Origin: Streptomyces tanashiensis
GTDB taxonomy: Bacteria > Actinomycetota > Actinomycetes > Streptomycetales > Streptomycetaceae
Reading direction: 5' to 3'
NCBI RefSeq assembly: GCF_014648895.1
Contig: NZ_BMRZ01000012.1
Location: 62,001-126,000 of the forward strand
Length of the DNA stretch: 64,000 bases
The position numbers were made by a program, and so were the translations under genes. The notes under the pieces are model-generated. The model saw only the letters and a list, made by a program, of their open reading frames with translations. It ran no database searches and was not told the origin of the DNA. Below are positions 55,450-64,000 of this stretch, piece after piece; the first letter of the stretch is position 1; every line of letters starts with the position of its first letter.

Positions 55450-56292
55450 CTAGGGCCGTTCGAAGGCCTGCAGTACACCGCCGAGCGCGAAGCACAGCGC
55501 ACCGCACAACGTCCCCCAGTTGGCGATGTCGGTGTTGATCAGGCTCTGGGTGCTGGGCCGGGTGAAGGCGGCCAGTGCGGAGATCATGAAGAGCACCGAC
55601 CCGAACTGGTTCACCGCGACCACCCACCAGCCGAGGCTGCGCGAGTGGATGCAGGGCCGGGAGCGATGGCAGATCTCGGCGAACGCGAGATGGCCCGAAA
55701 CCAGGAACAGCACGCACCCGACCACGTCGGGAGTCCAGATCAGCCGGTTGATCTGCTGGACGGAGAGCCCCTGCAGGAAGGAGTCCAGCAGGTTGACGCC
55801 GAACACGAGCGTTCCGGTGAACAGCACGAACGTACTGAGCCAGTCCAGACGCATCGGCTCGTACCCCCACCACCGCCAGCGGGTCGTCGCCAGTGAGCCG
55901 CCCCCTTCGGAGTGGCGGGGCGCGTTCAGGACCTGCAGGAGCGAGGTGTAGCCCCCCAGGTTGAAGAACAGTCCGCCCGCGAAGTAGATCGAGGCGCTCT
56001 CGACCGGGTCGCCCGAGCCGAACTGGGCGACCCCGGCGCCGAGGGCGAAGAGCAGTCCGCCGAGGAAGAACGCACCCGATGCGACGGCGTTGAGCCTCCG
56101 AAGACGAGCGAGGCCCTCGGCATCGGCCGACGTGGACCTGGCGACCGTGCCCCCGGGGCCGCGGACGGACAGCGCCCCGCGCTTGCGCGCGAGCCGTGAC
56201 TCCCACACCACCGTCTGGCCCTCGGCGGGGTGCCAGGTGAGCCGGGTGGTGAACGGTCCCGCGCCTTCGGCGCGGTGCTCAGTCGGTTTCAC
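55450..56292 (-). CDS. Multi-spanning membrane protein of unknown function
   Basis: A 280-residue protein. About 75 residues of soluble N-terminus precede six or so hydrophobic segments (AVASGAFFLGGLLFALGAGV, IYFAGGLFFNLGGYTSLLQV, LSTFVLFTGTLVFGVNLL, DVVGCVLFLVSGHLAFAEIC, LGWWVVAVNQFGSVLFMISA, WGTLCGALCFALGGVLQAF). A YrhK-like fold is possible but not secure. The GTG start has no strong ribosome site. It stands alone between the MFS gene and a universal stress protein gene on the same strand. No function is assigned. Confidence 0.7.
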   Translation of the reverse strand: MKPTEHRAEGAGPFTTRLTWHPAEGQTVVWESRLARKRGALSVRGPGGTVARSTSADAEGLARLRRLNAVASGAFFLGGLLFALGAGVAQFGSGDPVESASIYFAGGLFFNLGGYTSLLQVLNAPRHSEGGGSLATTRWRWWGYEPMRLDWLSTFVLFTGTLVFGVNLLDSFLQGLSVQQINRLIWTPDVVGCVLFLVSGHLAFAEICHRSRPCIHSRSLGWWVVAVNQFGSVLFMISALAAFTRPSTQSLINTDIANWGTLCGALCFALGGVLQAFERP

Positions 56293-56347
56293 GACACGAG
56301 CCCGGGGACGTCGTCCTGTCTCCTCTGATGTCCGGTGTCCCCATCTG

Positions 56348-57199
56348 TCAGGCGTGCGGTACGACGGCGACAGGGCAGGAGGCGTGGTGGATCACGGCGT
56401 GGGTGACCGATCCGATGTGAGAGCCCCTGGCCGCCCTGCGCCGGCCGACGACCACGAGGCGGGCGTCCGACGCGGCCTCGATGAGATGCTCGGCCGGCCG
56501 TCCCGGAGCGGACACCTCCGTCACCGCCGTCCCCGGGAACCTGTCCCGGAACGGTCGAACCGCGCCGGCGAGTGCCGCCGCCTTCTCGTCCTTCGCGGCC
56601 GCGTCGGCGTGGTGGACGAAGGACTCGTGCCACGTGTGCACGATCTCCAGCGGAACGCGGTGCCGCCCGGCGAAATCGAACGCGAAGTGCAGGAGCTCCT
56701 CCTTGACGTCGTTCACGTCCAGACCGACGACCACCTTCCGGCGGCTGTCCTTCCCGGACCCGCCGGAGCTGTCCTTCTCGTATCCGGGGCGTACGAGGAC
56801 CACAGGACGCTCCGCGTCCGCGATGACCTCCTGCCCCACCGAACCGACGATGAAGCCGCGCACGCTCCCCAGCCCGTGCGAGCCCACGACGAGCAGCTCC
56901 GCCTCGGCGGCGGCGGCGAGCAGCACGCTGACGGGCGCGTCCTCGACCTCGTCGGCGGTCAGGGCGAGGTCCGGCTGCCGGGACCCGACGCGCCGCTCGG
57001 TCTCGGCCAGCACGCCTTCCGCCGCGTCGGCGCGGTCCTCGTGCGACACCTTCATGGCGCCCAGCTGATGCTCCGCCCAGCGTGTGGCGTACACCAGTCG
57101 CAGGCCGTCGCCGCGCAGCGCCGCCTCGTCTGCGGCCCAGTCCACCGCCGCCACGCTTCCTTCAGAGCCGTCCACTCCCACAGTGACAGGTCGGGACAC
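56348..57199 (-). CDS. Universal stress protein, tandem two-domain
   Basis: A 283-residue protein with two Usp domains. The first (about 1-140) reads VTVGVDGSEGSVAAVDWAAD and ends LLVVGSHGLGSVRGFIVGSV with GQEVIADAERPVVLV; the second (about 150-283) reads VVVGLDVNDVKEELLHFAFD and ends LVVVGRRRAARGSHIGSVTH. The G-2x-G-9x-G(S/T) ATP-binding motif is recognisable in both, so ATP binding is likely. I chose the GTG preceded by GAGGAG; an in-frame ATG 24 nt upstream covers that site. Such proteins respond to hypoxia and stress in actinobacteria. Confidence 0.92.
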   Translation of the reverse strand: MSRPVTVGVDGSEGSVAAVDWAADEAALRGDGLRLVYATRWAEHQLGAMKVSHEDRADAAEGVLAETERRVGSRQPDLALTADEVEDAPVSVLLAAAAEAELLVVGSHGLGSVRGFIVGSVGQEVIADAERPVVLVRPGYEKDSSGGSGKDSRRKVVVGLDVNDVKEELLHFAFDFAGRHRVPLEIVHTWHESFVHHADAAAKDEKAAALAGAVRPFRDRFPGTAVTEVSAPGRPAEHLIEAASDARLVVVGRRRAARGSHIGSVTHAVIHHASCPVAVVPHA

Positions 57200-57532
57200 G
57201 CCGCTCTCCTCGCTTCGGGCCATCGTCGACAGGCCCTCACAGGGGGCCGACGGGCGTCCTTGTGCGAGAGCACTCGGTCGAGAAGCTACCGAGTCGCCGA
57301 ACCGATGGCGTGCGCGGCGTTCGACGACGCCGCCGAAGTACCCCGTCCGGCGGAGGACACCGGGATGCCCGCCCCTTCGCCGTACGGGTGGGGGAACGCG
57401 CTCGTCCGGGGAGGTTCCTCCCGGCCGTTTCGCCCGTCTCTCCGACATGCGCCGGGGGACGACGGGGGTCAGATTGGAGGTGTCCGGCCCACCGGGCGGA
57501 GACACCTCGTCGAGCGGACGACGTGGAGGACC
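57200..57532. other. Intergenic region between the Usp and gluconokinase-fusion genes
   Basis: A 333-nt divergent promoter region. The only structure I see is an inverted repeat, ACTCGGT-N9-ACCGAGT (57272-57294), about 75 bp upstream of the stress-protein start, a possible operator. Open frames through the region have no recognisable product. Confidence 0.45.
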
Positions 57533-59062
57533 ATGGCACGCGAAGAAGCGACCGACAGGCAGCCCCGTCTGGTGCTCGTCGTAGGCGTCGCCGGCTCGGG
57601 CAAGTCGACCGTGGGGCGCCTCCTCGCCGATCGGCTGGGCTGGACGTACCAGGACGCGGACGCGTTCCACTCCGAGGCCGACCGCGCCAGGATGGCCGCG
57701 GGCCATGCCCTCACGGAAAGCGAACGGGAGCCCTGGCTCGAAGCGGTCGGGGAGTGGATGGACCGGGCCACCGCGGCCGGTCGGCGGGCCGTCGTGGCCT
57801 GCTCGGCACTCAGGCGTGACTACCGGGACAGGCTGCTCGCAGGGCGTCCCGAAGCTGTTCTGGTGTACCTGCACGGCTCGCGCGAGCTGCTGGAGTCCCG
57901 GCTGGGCGCGCGCCGCGGCCACTTCTTCCCGGCGGACCTGCTGGACACCCAGCTCGCGGTCCTCCAGGAGCCGGGGCCGGATGAGCACCCGTTGGTGGTG
58001 GAGATCGACCAGTCTCCGGAGGCCGTCGTCACAGCCGTGCTGTCGCTGATGCACCGGGAATCAGCCGTCGGGGTACCGGCGGCCCCAGCGGACACGGACC
58101 GGGCCGCCCGTGCCGTCGCGGGCGACGGGCCCGCGGAGCCCCCCGGCCCCACGGGCGAGTCATGGCGGTTGGTTCACGGAGCACAGAGCGCGGTGGTCGT
58201 CCAGCTGGGCGGCGCCCTGCGCGACTACGTCGTGCACGGCCGGCCTCTGCTCGACGCGTTCCCCGCGGGGTCCGCCATCACGGGCGGACGAGGCCAGTTG
58301 CTCATCCCGTGGCCGAACCGTGTGGGCGACGGGCGCTACGACTTCGGAGGCAGGAGCCTGCAACTCCCCCTGACGGAGGTCGACAGGAACAACGCGATCC
58401 ACGGACTGCTCCGCTGGACCCTGTGGAAACCCCTCGCCCGCACCGAGGACGCGTTGACGCTCGGCACGACGCTCTGCCCTCAGCCGGGGTATCCGTTCCT
58501 CGTGGAGGTCCGGGTCGAGTACCGGCTGGGGCCGGAAGGGCTCAGCACCACCGTCCACGCCACCGACACCGGGACGGAGCCCGCCCCTTACGGGGTGGGG
58601 CAGCACCCCTATCTGACGGTCGGCACCGAGCTCGTCGACCGTGCCCTGCTGACCGTTCCCGCCCGGTATCTGCTGCGTACCGACGAACGGGGTCTGCCGA
58701 TCGGCCGGGAACCCGTCGACGGCACCCCGTACGACTTCCGCACCGCCCGCCCCATCGGCGGTCTGCGCCTGGACACCGCCTTCACCGGACTCGACCGCGC
58801 CCCCGACGGCCGGGCCGTCGTGCGGCTGGCGCATCCCTCGGGGCTGCGGGGCGTCGATCTGTGGCTCGGCGAGGGCACGCGGTACGTACAGGTGTACACG
58901 GGCGACACCCTGGCCGAACCCGAGCGGCGGCGCCGCGGTGTCGCCGTGGAGGCCATGTCCTGTCCGCCGGACGCCTTTCGCAGCGGCACGGATCTCACCC
59001 TGCTGGAACCGGGCGCCACGCATGTGCTCCGGTGGGGCCTCAGCCCGTGGGGGCCGCCGTGA
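57533..59062 (+). CDS. Gluconokinase fused to an aldose 1-epimerase-like domain
   Basis: A 509-residue, two-domain protein. Residues about 10-170 are a GntK-type gluconokinase: LVLVVGVAGSGKSTVGRLLA (P-loop), YQDADAFHSEADRARMAAGH, PWLEAVGEWMDRA, VACSALRRDYRDRL and ARRGHFFPADLLDTQLAVLQ. After an Ala/Pro linker, residues about 205-509 are an aldose 1-epimerase-like beta-sandwich: GRGQLLIPWPNRVGDGRYDF, RNNAIHGLLRW with the catalytic His, GVGQHPYLTVG, and Glu in VAVEAMSCPPDAF. The ATG follows GTGGAGGACC. The fusion would supply and phosphorylate a sugar acid or sugar. Its stop overlaps the cyclase-family gene (GTGA). Confidence 0.88.
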   Translation: MAREEATDRQPRLVLVVGVAGSGKSTVGRLLADRLGWTYQDADAFHSEADRARMAAGHALTESEREPWLEAVGEWMDRATAAGRRAVVACSALRRDYRDRLLAGRPEAVLVYLHGSRELLESRLGARRGHFFPADLLDTQLAVLQEPGPDEHPLVVEIDQSPEAVVTAVLSLMHRESAVGVPAAPADTDRAARAVAGDGPAEPPGPTGESWRLVHGAQSAVVVQLGGALRDYVVHGRPLLDAFPAGSAITGGRGQLLIPWPNRVGDGRYDFGGRSLQLPLTEVDRNNAIHGLLRWTLWKPLARTEDALTLGTTLCPQPGYPFLVEVRVEYRLGPEGLSTTVHATDTGTEPAPYGVGQHPYLTVGTELVDRALLTVPARYLLRTDERGLPIGREPVDGTPYDFRTARPIGGLRLDTAFTGLDRAPDGRAVVRLAHPSGLRGVDLWLGEGTRYVQVYTGDTLAEPERRRRGVAVEAMSCPPDAFRSGTDLTLLEPGATHVLRWGLSPWGPP

Positions 59063-60012
59063 CCCCGCCCCCACCGCCCTCGGCCGTGCCGGGTATGAGC
59101 GCGCAGGACTTCCGGGCGCTCCACGAGCGACTGCGGCGGGAGTCCGCGCGGTCGGCGGTCGACCGGCGGCGTGGCGCGCTCCGCCATGTGACGCCCGAGC
59201 GGGTGGTGGCGGCCGTCGCGGAGGTCCGCCTCGGGCGTACGGTGTCGCTGGCCGCTCCGATCGAGACCGTGCCGGGCCCCGACGACCCCGAGCCCGCGGT
59301 GCACGTGATGACCGGGCCCGCTCCGGACGCACTCGGCGCGGACGGGCTGCACTTCGCCACCGACCGCTTCGCCATGAACGTGCACGGGGACGCGGACAGT
59401 CATCTCGACGCGCTCTGCCACGTGGTGCTCGACGGGGAGCTGTACGGCGGGGTGTCCGCGAGCAGTGTCACGCCCGAGGGTGCCCGTGCCCTCTCCGTCG
59501 AATCGGCCGCGAACGGCATCGTCGGCCGGGGTGTGCTGCTGGACATCCCGCGGCTGCGTGGCGTGCCCTGGCTGGAACCCGGCGACCAGGTGACCTCGGA
59601 CGATCTGACGGCCGCCGAGGCCGCGCAAGGGGTCCGCGTCGGACCGGGAGACCTGCTGTTCGTACGGGTGGGACACCGTCTCCGCCGTACGGAACTCGGC
59701 CCGTGGAACGCGGCGACGGCCCGGGCCGGCCTCCATCCGGCCGCCGTGGGGTTCCTGGCCGAGCGGAAGGTGGCCGTCCTGGGCGGGGACGGCAACAACG
59801 ACACCGCGCCCAGCACGGTGCAGGGCATCTCCTTCCCGGTGCACGTCCTGGCCGTCCATGCCATGGGCATCCCTCTGATGGACTACCTGCAGTTCGAGGA
59901 CCTGGTCCCGGTCTGCGCGGAGACCGGGCGATGGAGTTTCCTGTGCGCGGTCGCCCCGCTGCGGCTGCCCGGAGCCACCGGCTCGCCGGTGAACCCGATC
60001 GCGGTGCTGTGA
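59059..60012 (+). CDS. Cyclase-family (kynurenine formamidase-like) hydrolase
   Basis: A 317-residue member of the cyclase superfamily (metal-dependent hydrolases such as kynurenine formamidase and isatin hydrolase). The family motif HxGTHxDxPxH appears as NVHGDADSHLDALCHV with variation (Asp-Ala in place of Gly-Thr), and GRGVLLDIPRLRGVPWLEPG and VLGGDGNNDTAPS follow. The metal ligands Asp and His remain. The N-terminus is Pro-rich. The GTG start overlaps the end of the kinase-epimerase fusion, so the two are co-translated; lactone or amide hydrolysis in sugar-acid metabolism is a possible, unproven link. Confidence 0.85.
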   Translation: MTPPPPPSAVPGMSAQDFRALHERLRRESARSAVDRRRGALRHVTPERVVAAVAEVRLGRTVSLAAPIETVPGPDDPEPAVHVMTGPAPDALGADGLHFATDRFAMNVHGDADSHLDALCHVVLDGELYGGVSASSVTPEGARALSVESAANGIVGRGVLLDIPRLRGVPWLEPGDQVTSDDLTAAEAAQGVRVGPGDLLFVRVGHRLRRTELGPWNAATARAGLHPAAVGFLAERKVAVLGGDGNNDTAPSTVQGISFPVHVLAVHAMGIPLMDYLQFEDLVPVCAETGRWSFLCAVAPLRLPGATGSPVNPIAVL

Positions 60013-60136
60013 CCGGCGGTGCCGGCCGGCGACCGCCGCTCCGGTCGCCGTCCAGAGGGAGGGCGGCTACGTTCGAACGGGTGGGACGCTCGGCCCCGCG
60101 CCGCGGGGAGAAGGGGTCCGAGGCCAGTTCAGGGCC

Positions 60137-61741
60137 ATGATCTCAAGGACGGTGGTCGCCGTGGGCGACGCCCCTCATTACGACGTCATCATCATCGGCA
60201 CCGGCGCCGGCGGCGGCACCCTCGCCCATCGGCTCGCCCCGTCCGGCAAACGCGTGCTCCTCGTCGAACGCGGCGGCTACCTGCCGCGCGAGCGGGACAA
60301 CTGGGACTCGACGGCCGTGTTCGTCAAGGGCAAGTACCGGGCGCCGGAGTTCTGGATCGACCAGCACGGGAACGAGTTCCCTCCCGAGGTCAACTACTAC
60401 GTGGGGGGCAACACCAAGTTCTACGGCGCCGCCCTCTTCCGGCTGCGGCCCGAGGACTTCGGCGAGCTCCGTCATCACGGCGGCCTCTCCCCCGCCTGGC
60501 CGATCCGGTACGAGGACCTGGAGCCGTACTACACCCAGGCCGAGCACCTCTATCTCGTCCACGGACGGCACGGAGAGGATCCGACCGAGGGCGCGGCGAG
60601 CGCTCCGTACGCCCGTCCGCCCGTGGAGCACGAGCCGCGCATCCAGCAGTTGAGCGACGACCTGGAGAAGCGTGGTCTGCACCCCTTCCACCTGCCGATC
60701 GGTGTCGATCTCAGCCAGGAGGACGGGGGGCGGGCCGGCCATTCCAGTGTCTGCATCCGGTGCAACCGTGTGGACGGCTTTCCGTGTCTGGTGCGCGGCA
60801 AGTCGGACGCCGAGGTCATCTGCGTGGAGCCGGCTCTGCGGCACCCCGCCGTCGAGATGGTCACGGACACGCAGGTGGTCCGCCTGGAGACCGATGCGGG
60901 TGGACGCACGGTCAGCGCGGTCGTCGGCCGGCTGCCCGACGGCTCGGAGGTCCGGTTCACGGCGGATGTGGTGGTCGTCTCGTGCGGGGCGGTCAACTCG
61001 GCGGCGCTGCTCCTTGCCTCGGCGAACGAGCGCCATCCGAACGGTCTCGCGAACAGCTCCGACGTGGTCGGCCGCTTCTACATGCGCCACAACAACCTGG
61101 CCCTGATGGCGGTGTCGAAGGAGCCCAACGACACGCAGTTCCAGAAGACGCTGGCCCTGCACGACTGGTACTTCGGGGCGGACGACTGGGACTACCCGCT
61201 CGGCGGCATCCAGATGCTGGGCAAGTCGGACGCCGAGCAGATCCACGGCGAGGCCCCGCGGTGGGCCGGTGCGGTGACACCGGACATGCCGTTCGAGGTG
61301 CTGGCGCACCACGCCGTCGACTTCTGGCTGTGCGGCGAGGACCTGCCCCTGGCCGGCAACCGGGTGACCCTCGACGATGACGCCCGCATCCACCTCGCTC
61401 TCGACGAGAAGAACAACATCGAGGGCCTGAAGCGGCTGCGGCACAAGCTGCAGGGCATGCTCGGCCACCTGGGCATGCACGAGCACCACCTGCTGTCGCA
61501 CAGCATCTATCTGCACAAGGGCATGCCGATCGGTGCGACGGCGCACCAGGCGGGCACCGTGCGCTTCGGCACCGACCCCGCCGCGTCCGCGCTGGACGTC
61601 AACTGCAAGGCCCACGACCTCGACAACCTCTACGTCGTCGACACGAGCTTCTTCCCCAGCATCGGCGCGGTCAATCCGTCCTTGACGGCCATCGCCAACG
61701 CGCTGCGCGTCGGCGACCACCTCATGGCCCGGCTGGGCTGA
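60137..61741 (+). CDS. GMC-family FAD oxidoreductase
   Basis: A 534-residue flavoenzyme. YDVIIIGTGAGGGTLAHRLA is the FAD-binding Rossmann start; EVNYYVGGNTKFYGAALFRL is the second FAD segment; VVVVSCGAVNSAALLLASAN and HQAGTVRFGTDPAASALDVN with SFFPSIGAVNPSLTAIANAL are the GMC C-terminal blocks, with the catalytic His in ATAHQAG. It probably oxidises an alcohol or sugar. A later GTG start at about 60161 is equally plausible. It is followed after 162 nt by an SDR gene on the same strand; both suggest polyol or sugar oxidation. Confidence 0.92.
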   Translation: MISRTVVAVGDAPHYDVIIIGTGAGGGTLAHRLAPSGKRVLLVERGGYLPRERDNWDSTAVFVKGKYRAPEFWIDQHGNEFPPEVNYYVGGNTKFYGAALFRLRPEDFGELRHHGGLSPAWPIRYEDLEPYYTQAEHLYLVHGRHGEDPTEGAASAPYARPPVEHEPRIQQLSDDLEKRGLHPFHLPIGVDLSQEDGGRAGHSSVCIRCNRVDGFPCLVRGKSDAEVICVEPALRHPAVEMVTDTQVVRLETDAGGRTVSAVVGRLPDGSEVRFTADVVVVSCGAVNSAALLLASANERHPNGLANSSDVVGRFYMRHNNLALMAVSKEPNDTQFQKTLALHDWYFGADDWDYPLGGIQMLGKSDAEQIHGEAPRWAGAVTPDMPFEVLAHHAVDFWLCGEDLPLAGNRVTLDDDARIHLALDEKNNIEGLKRLRHKLQGMLGHLGMHEHHLLSHSIYLHKGMPIGATAHQAGTVRFGTDPAASALDVNCKAHDLDNLYVVDTSFFPSIGAVNPSLTAIANALRVGDHLMARLG

Positions 61742-61903
61742 GAGCCGGGACGCTGGTCCGATCGGACGAAGACGCTCGGCCCAACGGCCCAACGGGGGTT
61801 CTCCCTGCATGCCGACCGCCGCGACCGGTGGTTCCGTGACCTCCGTGCCTGGCCGCCCGCAGCCGGGCGGAGCGCGGCCGCCGGCGACGAGAGGCAGGGC
61901 ATC

Positions 61904-62743
61904 ATGGGTCCCACCGTGGACGCACCACAGGGTGTGATCCCCACACATCTGCTGCGAGGCCAGAAGGCGCTGGTCACCGGCGCCAACTCGGGCATCGGCA
62001 AGGCCACGGCCATCGGCCTGGGGCGAGCCGGCGCCGACGTGGTCGTGAACTACGTGGCGGGCCGTGAGGCCGCCGAGGAAGTGGTCCAGGAGATCGCTTC
62101 GTTCGGGGTGCGCGCGGCGGCGTACGAGGCGGACGTGTCCCAGGAGGACCAGGTCACGGCCATGATGGACCGCATGGTCGAGGAGTTCGGGACCATCGAC
62201 ATCCTGGTCGCCAACGCGGGACTGCAGCGGGACGCCCGGCTCACCGACATGACCCTCGCCCAGTGGCAGAAGGTCATCGACGTCAATCTCACCGGTCAGT
62301 TCCTGTGCGCCCGGGAGGCGGCCAAGGAGTTCCGGCGCCGCGGCGTGGTCCCCGAGGTGTCCCGCGCCGCCGGGAAGATCGTCTGCATGAGTTCGGTGCA
62401 CCAGATCATCCCGTGGGCGGGCCACGTCAACTACGCGTCCTCCAAGGGCGGTGTGCAGATGATGATGCAGACCCTGGCCCAGGAGCTCGCGCCGGAGAAG
62501 ATCCGGGTGAACGCGGTCGCCCCGGGGGCGATCAGGACGCCGATCAACCGTGCCGCCTGGGAGACGCCCGAGGCCCGCGAGGACCTCCTGAAGCTGATCC
62601 CGTACGACCGGATCGGCGACCCCGACGACATCGCCCACGCCGTGGTCGCACTCGCCTCCGACCTCATGGACTACGTCGTGGGGACCACCCTCTACGTCGA
62701 CGGCGGGATGACCCTCTTCCCGGGCTTCGCCACCGGCGGCTGA
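61904..62743 (+). CDS. SDR-family oxidoreductase (glucose 1-dehydrogenase-like)
   Basis: A 279-residue classical SDR. ALVTGANSGIGKATAIGLGR is the cofactor motif, ILVANAGLQRDARLTDMTL the NAG region (Asn-Ala-Gly), MSSVHQIIPWAGHVNYASSK gives catalytic Ser, Tyr and Lys, and INRAAWETPEAREDLLKLIP with LYVDGGMTLFP closes the protein. The pattern resembles glucose 1-dehydrogenase and related sugar dehydrogenases. The ATG lies after GAGAGGCAGGGCATC. It neighbours a GMC oxidoreductase and a quinol-oxidase gene on the same strand. The substrate is inferred only from similarity. Confidence 0.92.
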   Translation: MGPTVDAPQGVIPTHLLRGQKALVTGANSGIGKATAIGLGRAGADVVVNYVAGREAAEEVVQEIASFGVRAAAYEADVSQEDQVTAMMDRMVEEFGTIDILVANAGLQRDARLTDMTLAQWQKVIDVNLTGQFLCAREAAKEFRRRGVVPEVSRAAGKIVCMSSVHQIIPWAGHVNYASSKGGVQMMMQTLAQELAPEKIRVNAVAPGAIRTPINRAAWETPEAREDLLKLIPYDRIGDPDDIAHAVVALASDLMDYVVGTTLYVDGGMTLFPGFATGG

Positions 62744-62778
62744 CCCTCTTCCCGACGTCACGAACAGCGAAGGCGTGT

Positions 62779-64000
62779 ATGCCCACCTCGTTCCACCTGC
62801 TGGCGGATGCCCCGGCCCAACTCCTGCCGGCCCGGGAACTCATGGCCTTCACCCTGGCGTCCCACATCATCCTGGTACCCCTGGGCGTGGCCTTCCCCTT
62901 CATCACCCTCGTGATGCACTACCGCGGTCTGCGGCGCGAGGACGCCACGGCACTGCTCCTGGCGCGGCGCTGGTCGGCCGTCATGGCGGTGCAGTTCGCG
63001 CTGGGCATCGTCACCGGCACCGTGCTGTCCTTCGAGTTCGGCCTGCTCTGGCCCGGGCTGATGGGCCGGTGGGGTGATGTCTTCGGCATCGGATTCGGCG
63101 TCGAGGCCTGGGCGTTCTTCCTGGAGGCCGTACTCATCGCGATCTATCTGTACGGATGGCGGCGGCTGAAGCCCCGTACGCACTTCCTCCTCGGGCTGCC
63201 CCTCCCGGCTGCCGCGCTGCTCGGGGCGTTCGGCATTCTGGCCGCCAACTCCTGGATGAACACGCCCCAGGGCTTCTCCCTGGACTCCGCGGGCAACCCG
63301 GTCGACGTGAACGTCTGGAAGGCGATCTTCACGCCCATGTTCGGGCCGCAGTACTGGCACTTCGTCGTGGCGATGGTCCTCACCGCGGGCTTCGTGGTGT
63401 CCGGCGTCTACGCCGTGGGCTGGCTGCGCGGCCGCCGGGACCACTACCACCGGCTCGGCTTCGCCGTCCCGTTCACCATCGCCGCGGTGGCCACTCCGCT
63501 GCAGTTCGTCCTGGGCGATTCCCTCGCCCGGTCGGTGTTCCACAAGCAGCCGGTGAAGTTCGCCGCGCTGGAGATCGTCTGGAAGACCGACACCCGGGTA
63601 CCGGAGTACCTCTTCGGGCGCCTGAACGAGGACGGCAGCGTCTCGGGCGGCATCAAGATCCCGTTGCTCGACTCCGTCCTGGCCGGATTCAGCCCGGACA
63701 CCGAGGTGAGGGGACTGACCTCCGTGCCGGCGGACCAGCGCCCCACGGCCGTGCAGGCGACCATCGCCCACTGGGCCTTCGACCTCATGGTCCTGATCGG
63801 GTCCGCACTGGTGCTGCTCGCCCTCTGGTACGGCCTGGTCTGGCTGCGGCACCGACGGCTTCCCGCGTCGAAGTGGTTCTACCGCTCCGCGGCCTGTGCG
63901 GGCGTCGCCTCCGTCGTGGCCGTCGAGGCGGGCTGGATCGCCACCGAGGTGGGGCGCCAGCCGTGGATCGTCTACCAGAACATGCGTGTGGCCGAGGCGG
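62779..64000 (+). CDS. cydA: Cytochrome bd/Cio-type quinol oxidase subunit I, partial (C-terminus off the window)
   Basis: The frame is open from ATG 62779 to the window edge (407 codons seen). It is the heme-bearing subunit I of a bd-type oxidase. MAFTLASHIILVPLGVAFPF holds the axial His near residue 29; VQFALGIVTGTVLSFEFGLL, VEAWAFFLEAVLIAIYLYGW and MNTPQGFSLDSAGNPVDVNV are typical transmembrane and loop segments. The quinone-loop region is short and reads GGIKIPLLDSVLAGFSPDTE, as in cyanide-insensitive CioA-type enzymes. About eight membrane segments are seen. Subunit II would be expected next. A weak AGGCGTGT precedes the start. Confidence 0.93.
   Translation, partial: MPTSFHLLADAPAQLLPARELMAFTLASHIILVPLGVAFPFITLVMHYRGLRREDATALLLARRWSAVMAVQFALGIVTGTVLSFEFGLLWPGLMGRWGDVFGIGFGVEAWAFFLEAVLIAIYLYGWRRLKPRTHFLLGLPLPAAALLGAFGILAANSWMNTPQGFSLDSAGNPVDVNVWKAIFTPMFGPQYWHFVVAMVLTAGFVVSGVYAVGWLRGRRDHYHRLGFAVPFTIAAVATPLQFVLGDSLARSVFHKQPVKFAALEIVWKTDTRVPEYLFGRLNEDGSVSGGIKIPLLDSVLAGFSPDTEVRGLTSVPADQRPTAVQATIAHWAFDLMVLIGSALVLLALWYGLVWLRHRRLPASKWFYRSAACAGVASVVAVEAGWIATEVGRQPWIVYQNMRVAEA

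Overview
The window reads as a chromosomal segment of a Streptomyces or close actinomycete relative. GC content is very high, codon third positions are almost all G or C, GTG starts are common, many genes overlap as GTGA or ATGA, and several gene blocks (argCJB, RamB-type regulator with aceA and aceB, B12-riboswitch metE, PspAB with HtpX) are typical of that group. No tRNA, rRNA, CRISPR array, insertion sequence or phage gene was recognised. Most genes look like vertically inherited metabolism; the accessory interest lies in a metal-acquisition block, an amide/hydantoin block and several gene remnants.

1-9 kb: the start of an arginine operon (argC-argJ-argB, minus strand, argB cut by the window edge); a DUF2470 heme/flavin split-barrel protein behind an iron box; metE behind a cobalamin riboswitch; folP; and a RamB/ScfR-family regulator. 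9-13 kb: the glyoxylate shunt (aceA, aceB), divergent from that regulator and followed by a decayed 3-hydroxybutyryl-CoA dehydrogenase gene. 13-22 kb: a Ser/Thr kinase with WD40 repeats, a TetR regulator divergent from an atypical amidase across a cluster of CTAG sites, and pyruvate carboxylase closed by a 19-bp hairpin.

22-32 kb: the most interesting region. A minus-strand operon (binding lipoprotein, FecCD permease, ATPase, DUF364 protein, GHMP kinase, PLP fold-type-II enzyme) is divergent from an MFS exporter across a Zur-like box. This looks like a compact, zinc-responsive metallophore synthesis, export and import cassette without any recognisable NRPS or NIS synthetase. Beside it is a 910-residue fusion of an FAD/NAD(P)-binding oxidoreductase with a TTC38-type TPR protein.

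32-44 kb: a regulatory and stress block (Rrf2, SixA phosphatase, DUF6193, PP2C phosphatase, DUF2188, YbdK-type ligase, CsbD, YihY/BrkB, phospholipase D, HtpX, PspAB). It contains a coupled operon of a HemK-like methyltransferase, a CDGSH iron-sulfur protein and a heme-oxygenase-like iron enzyme, followed by a flavin reductase remnant.

44-55 kb: an SDR/TetR pair with tandem palindromes, then a hydantoinase/oxoprolinase-type module (HyuA, HyuB, PucR-type regulator, DUF917 protein, Hyu_N-like protein, MFS permease). 55-64 kb: a membrane protein, a universal stress protein, a gluconokinase-aldose epimerase fusion coupled to a cyclase-family hydrolase, a GMC oxidoreductase, an SDR and the 5' part of a cytochrome bd/Cio-type oxidase subunit I that runs off the window end.
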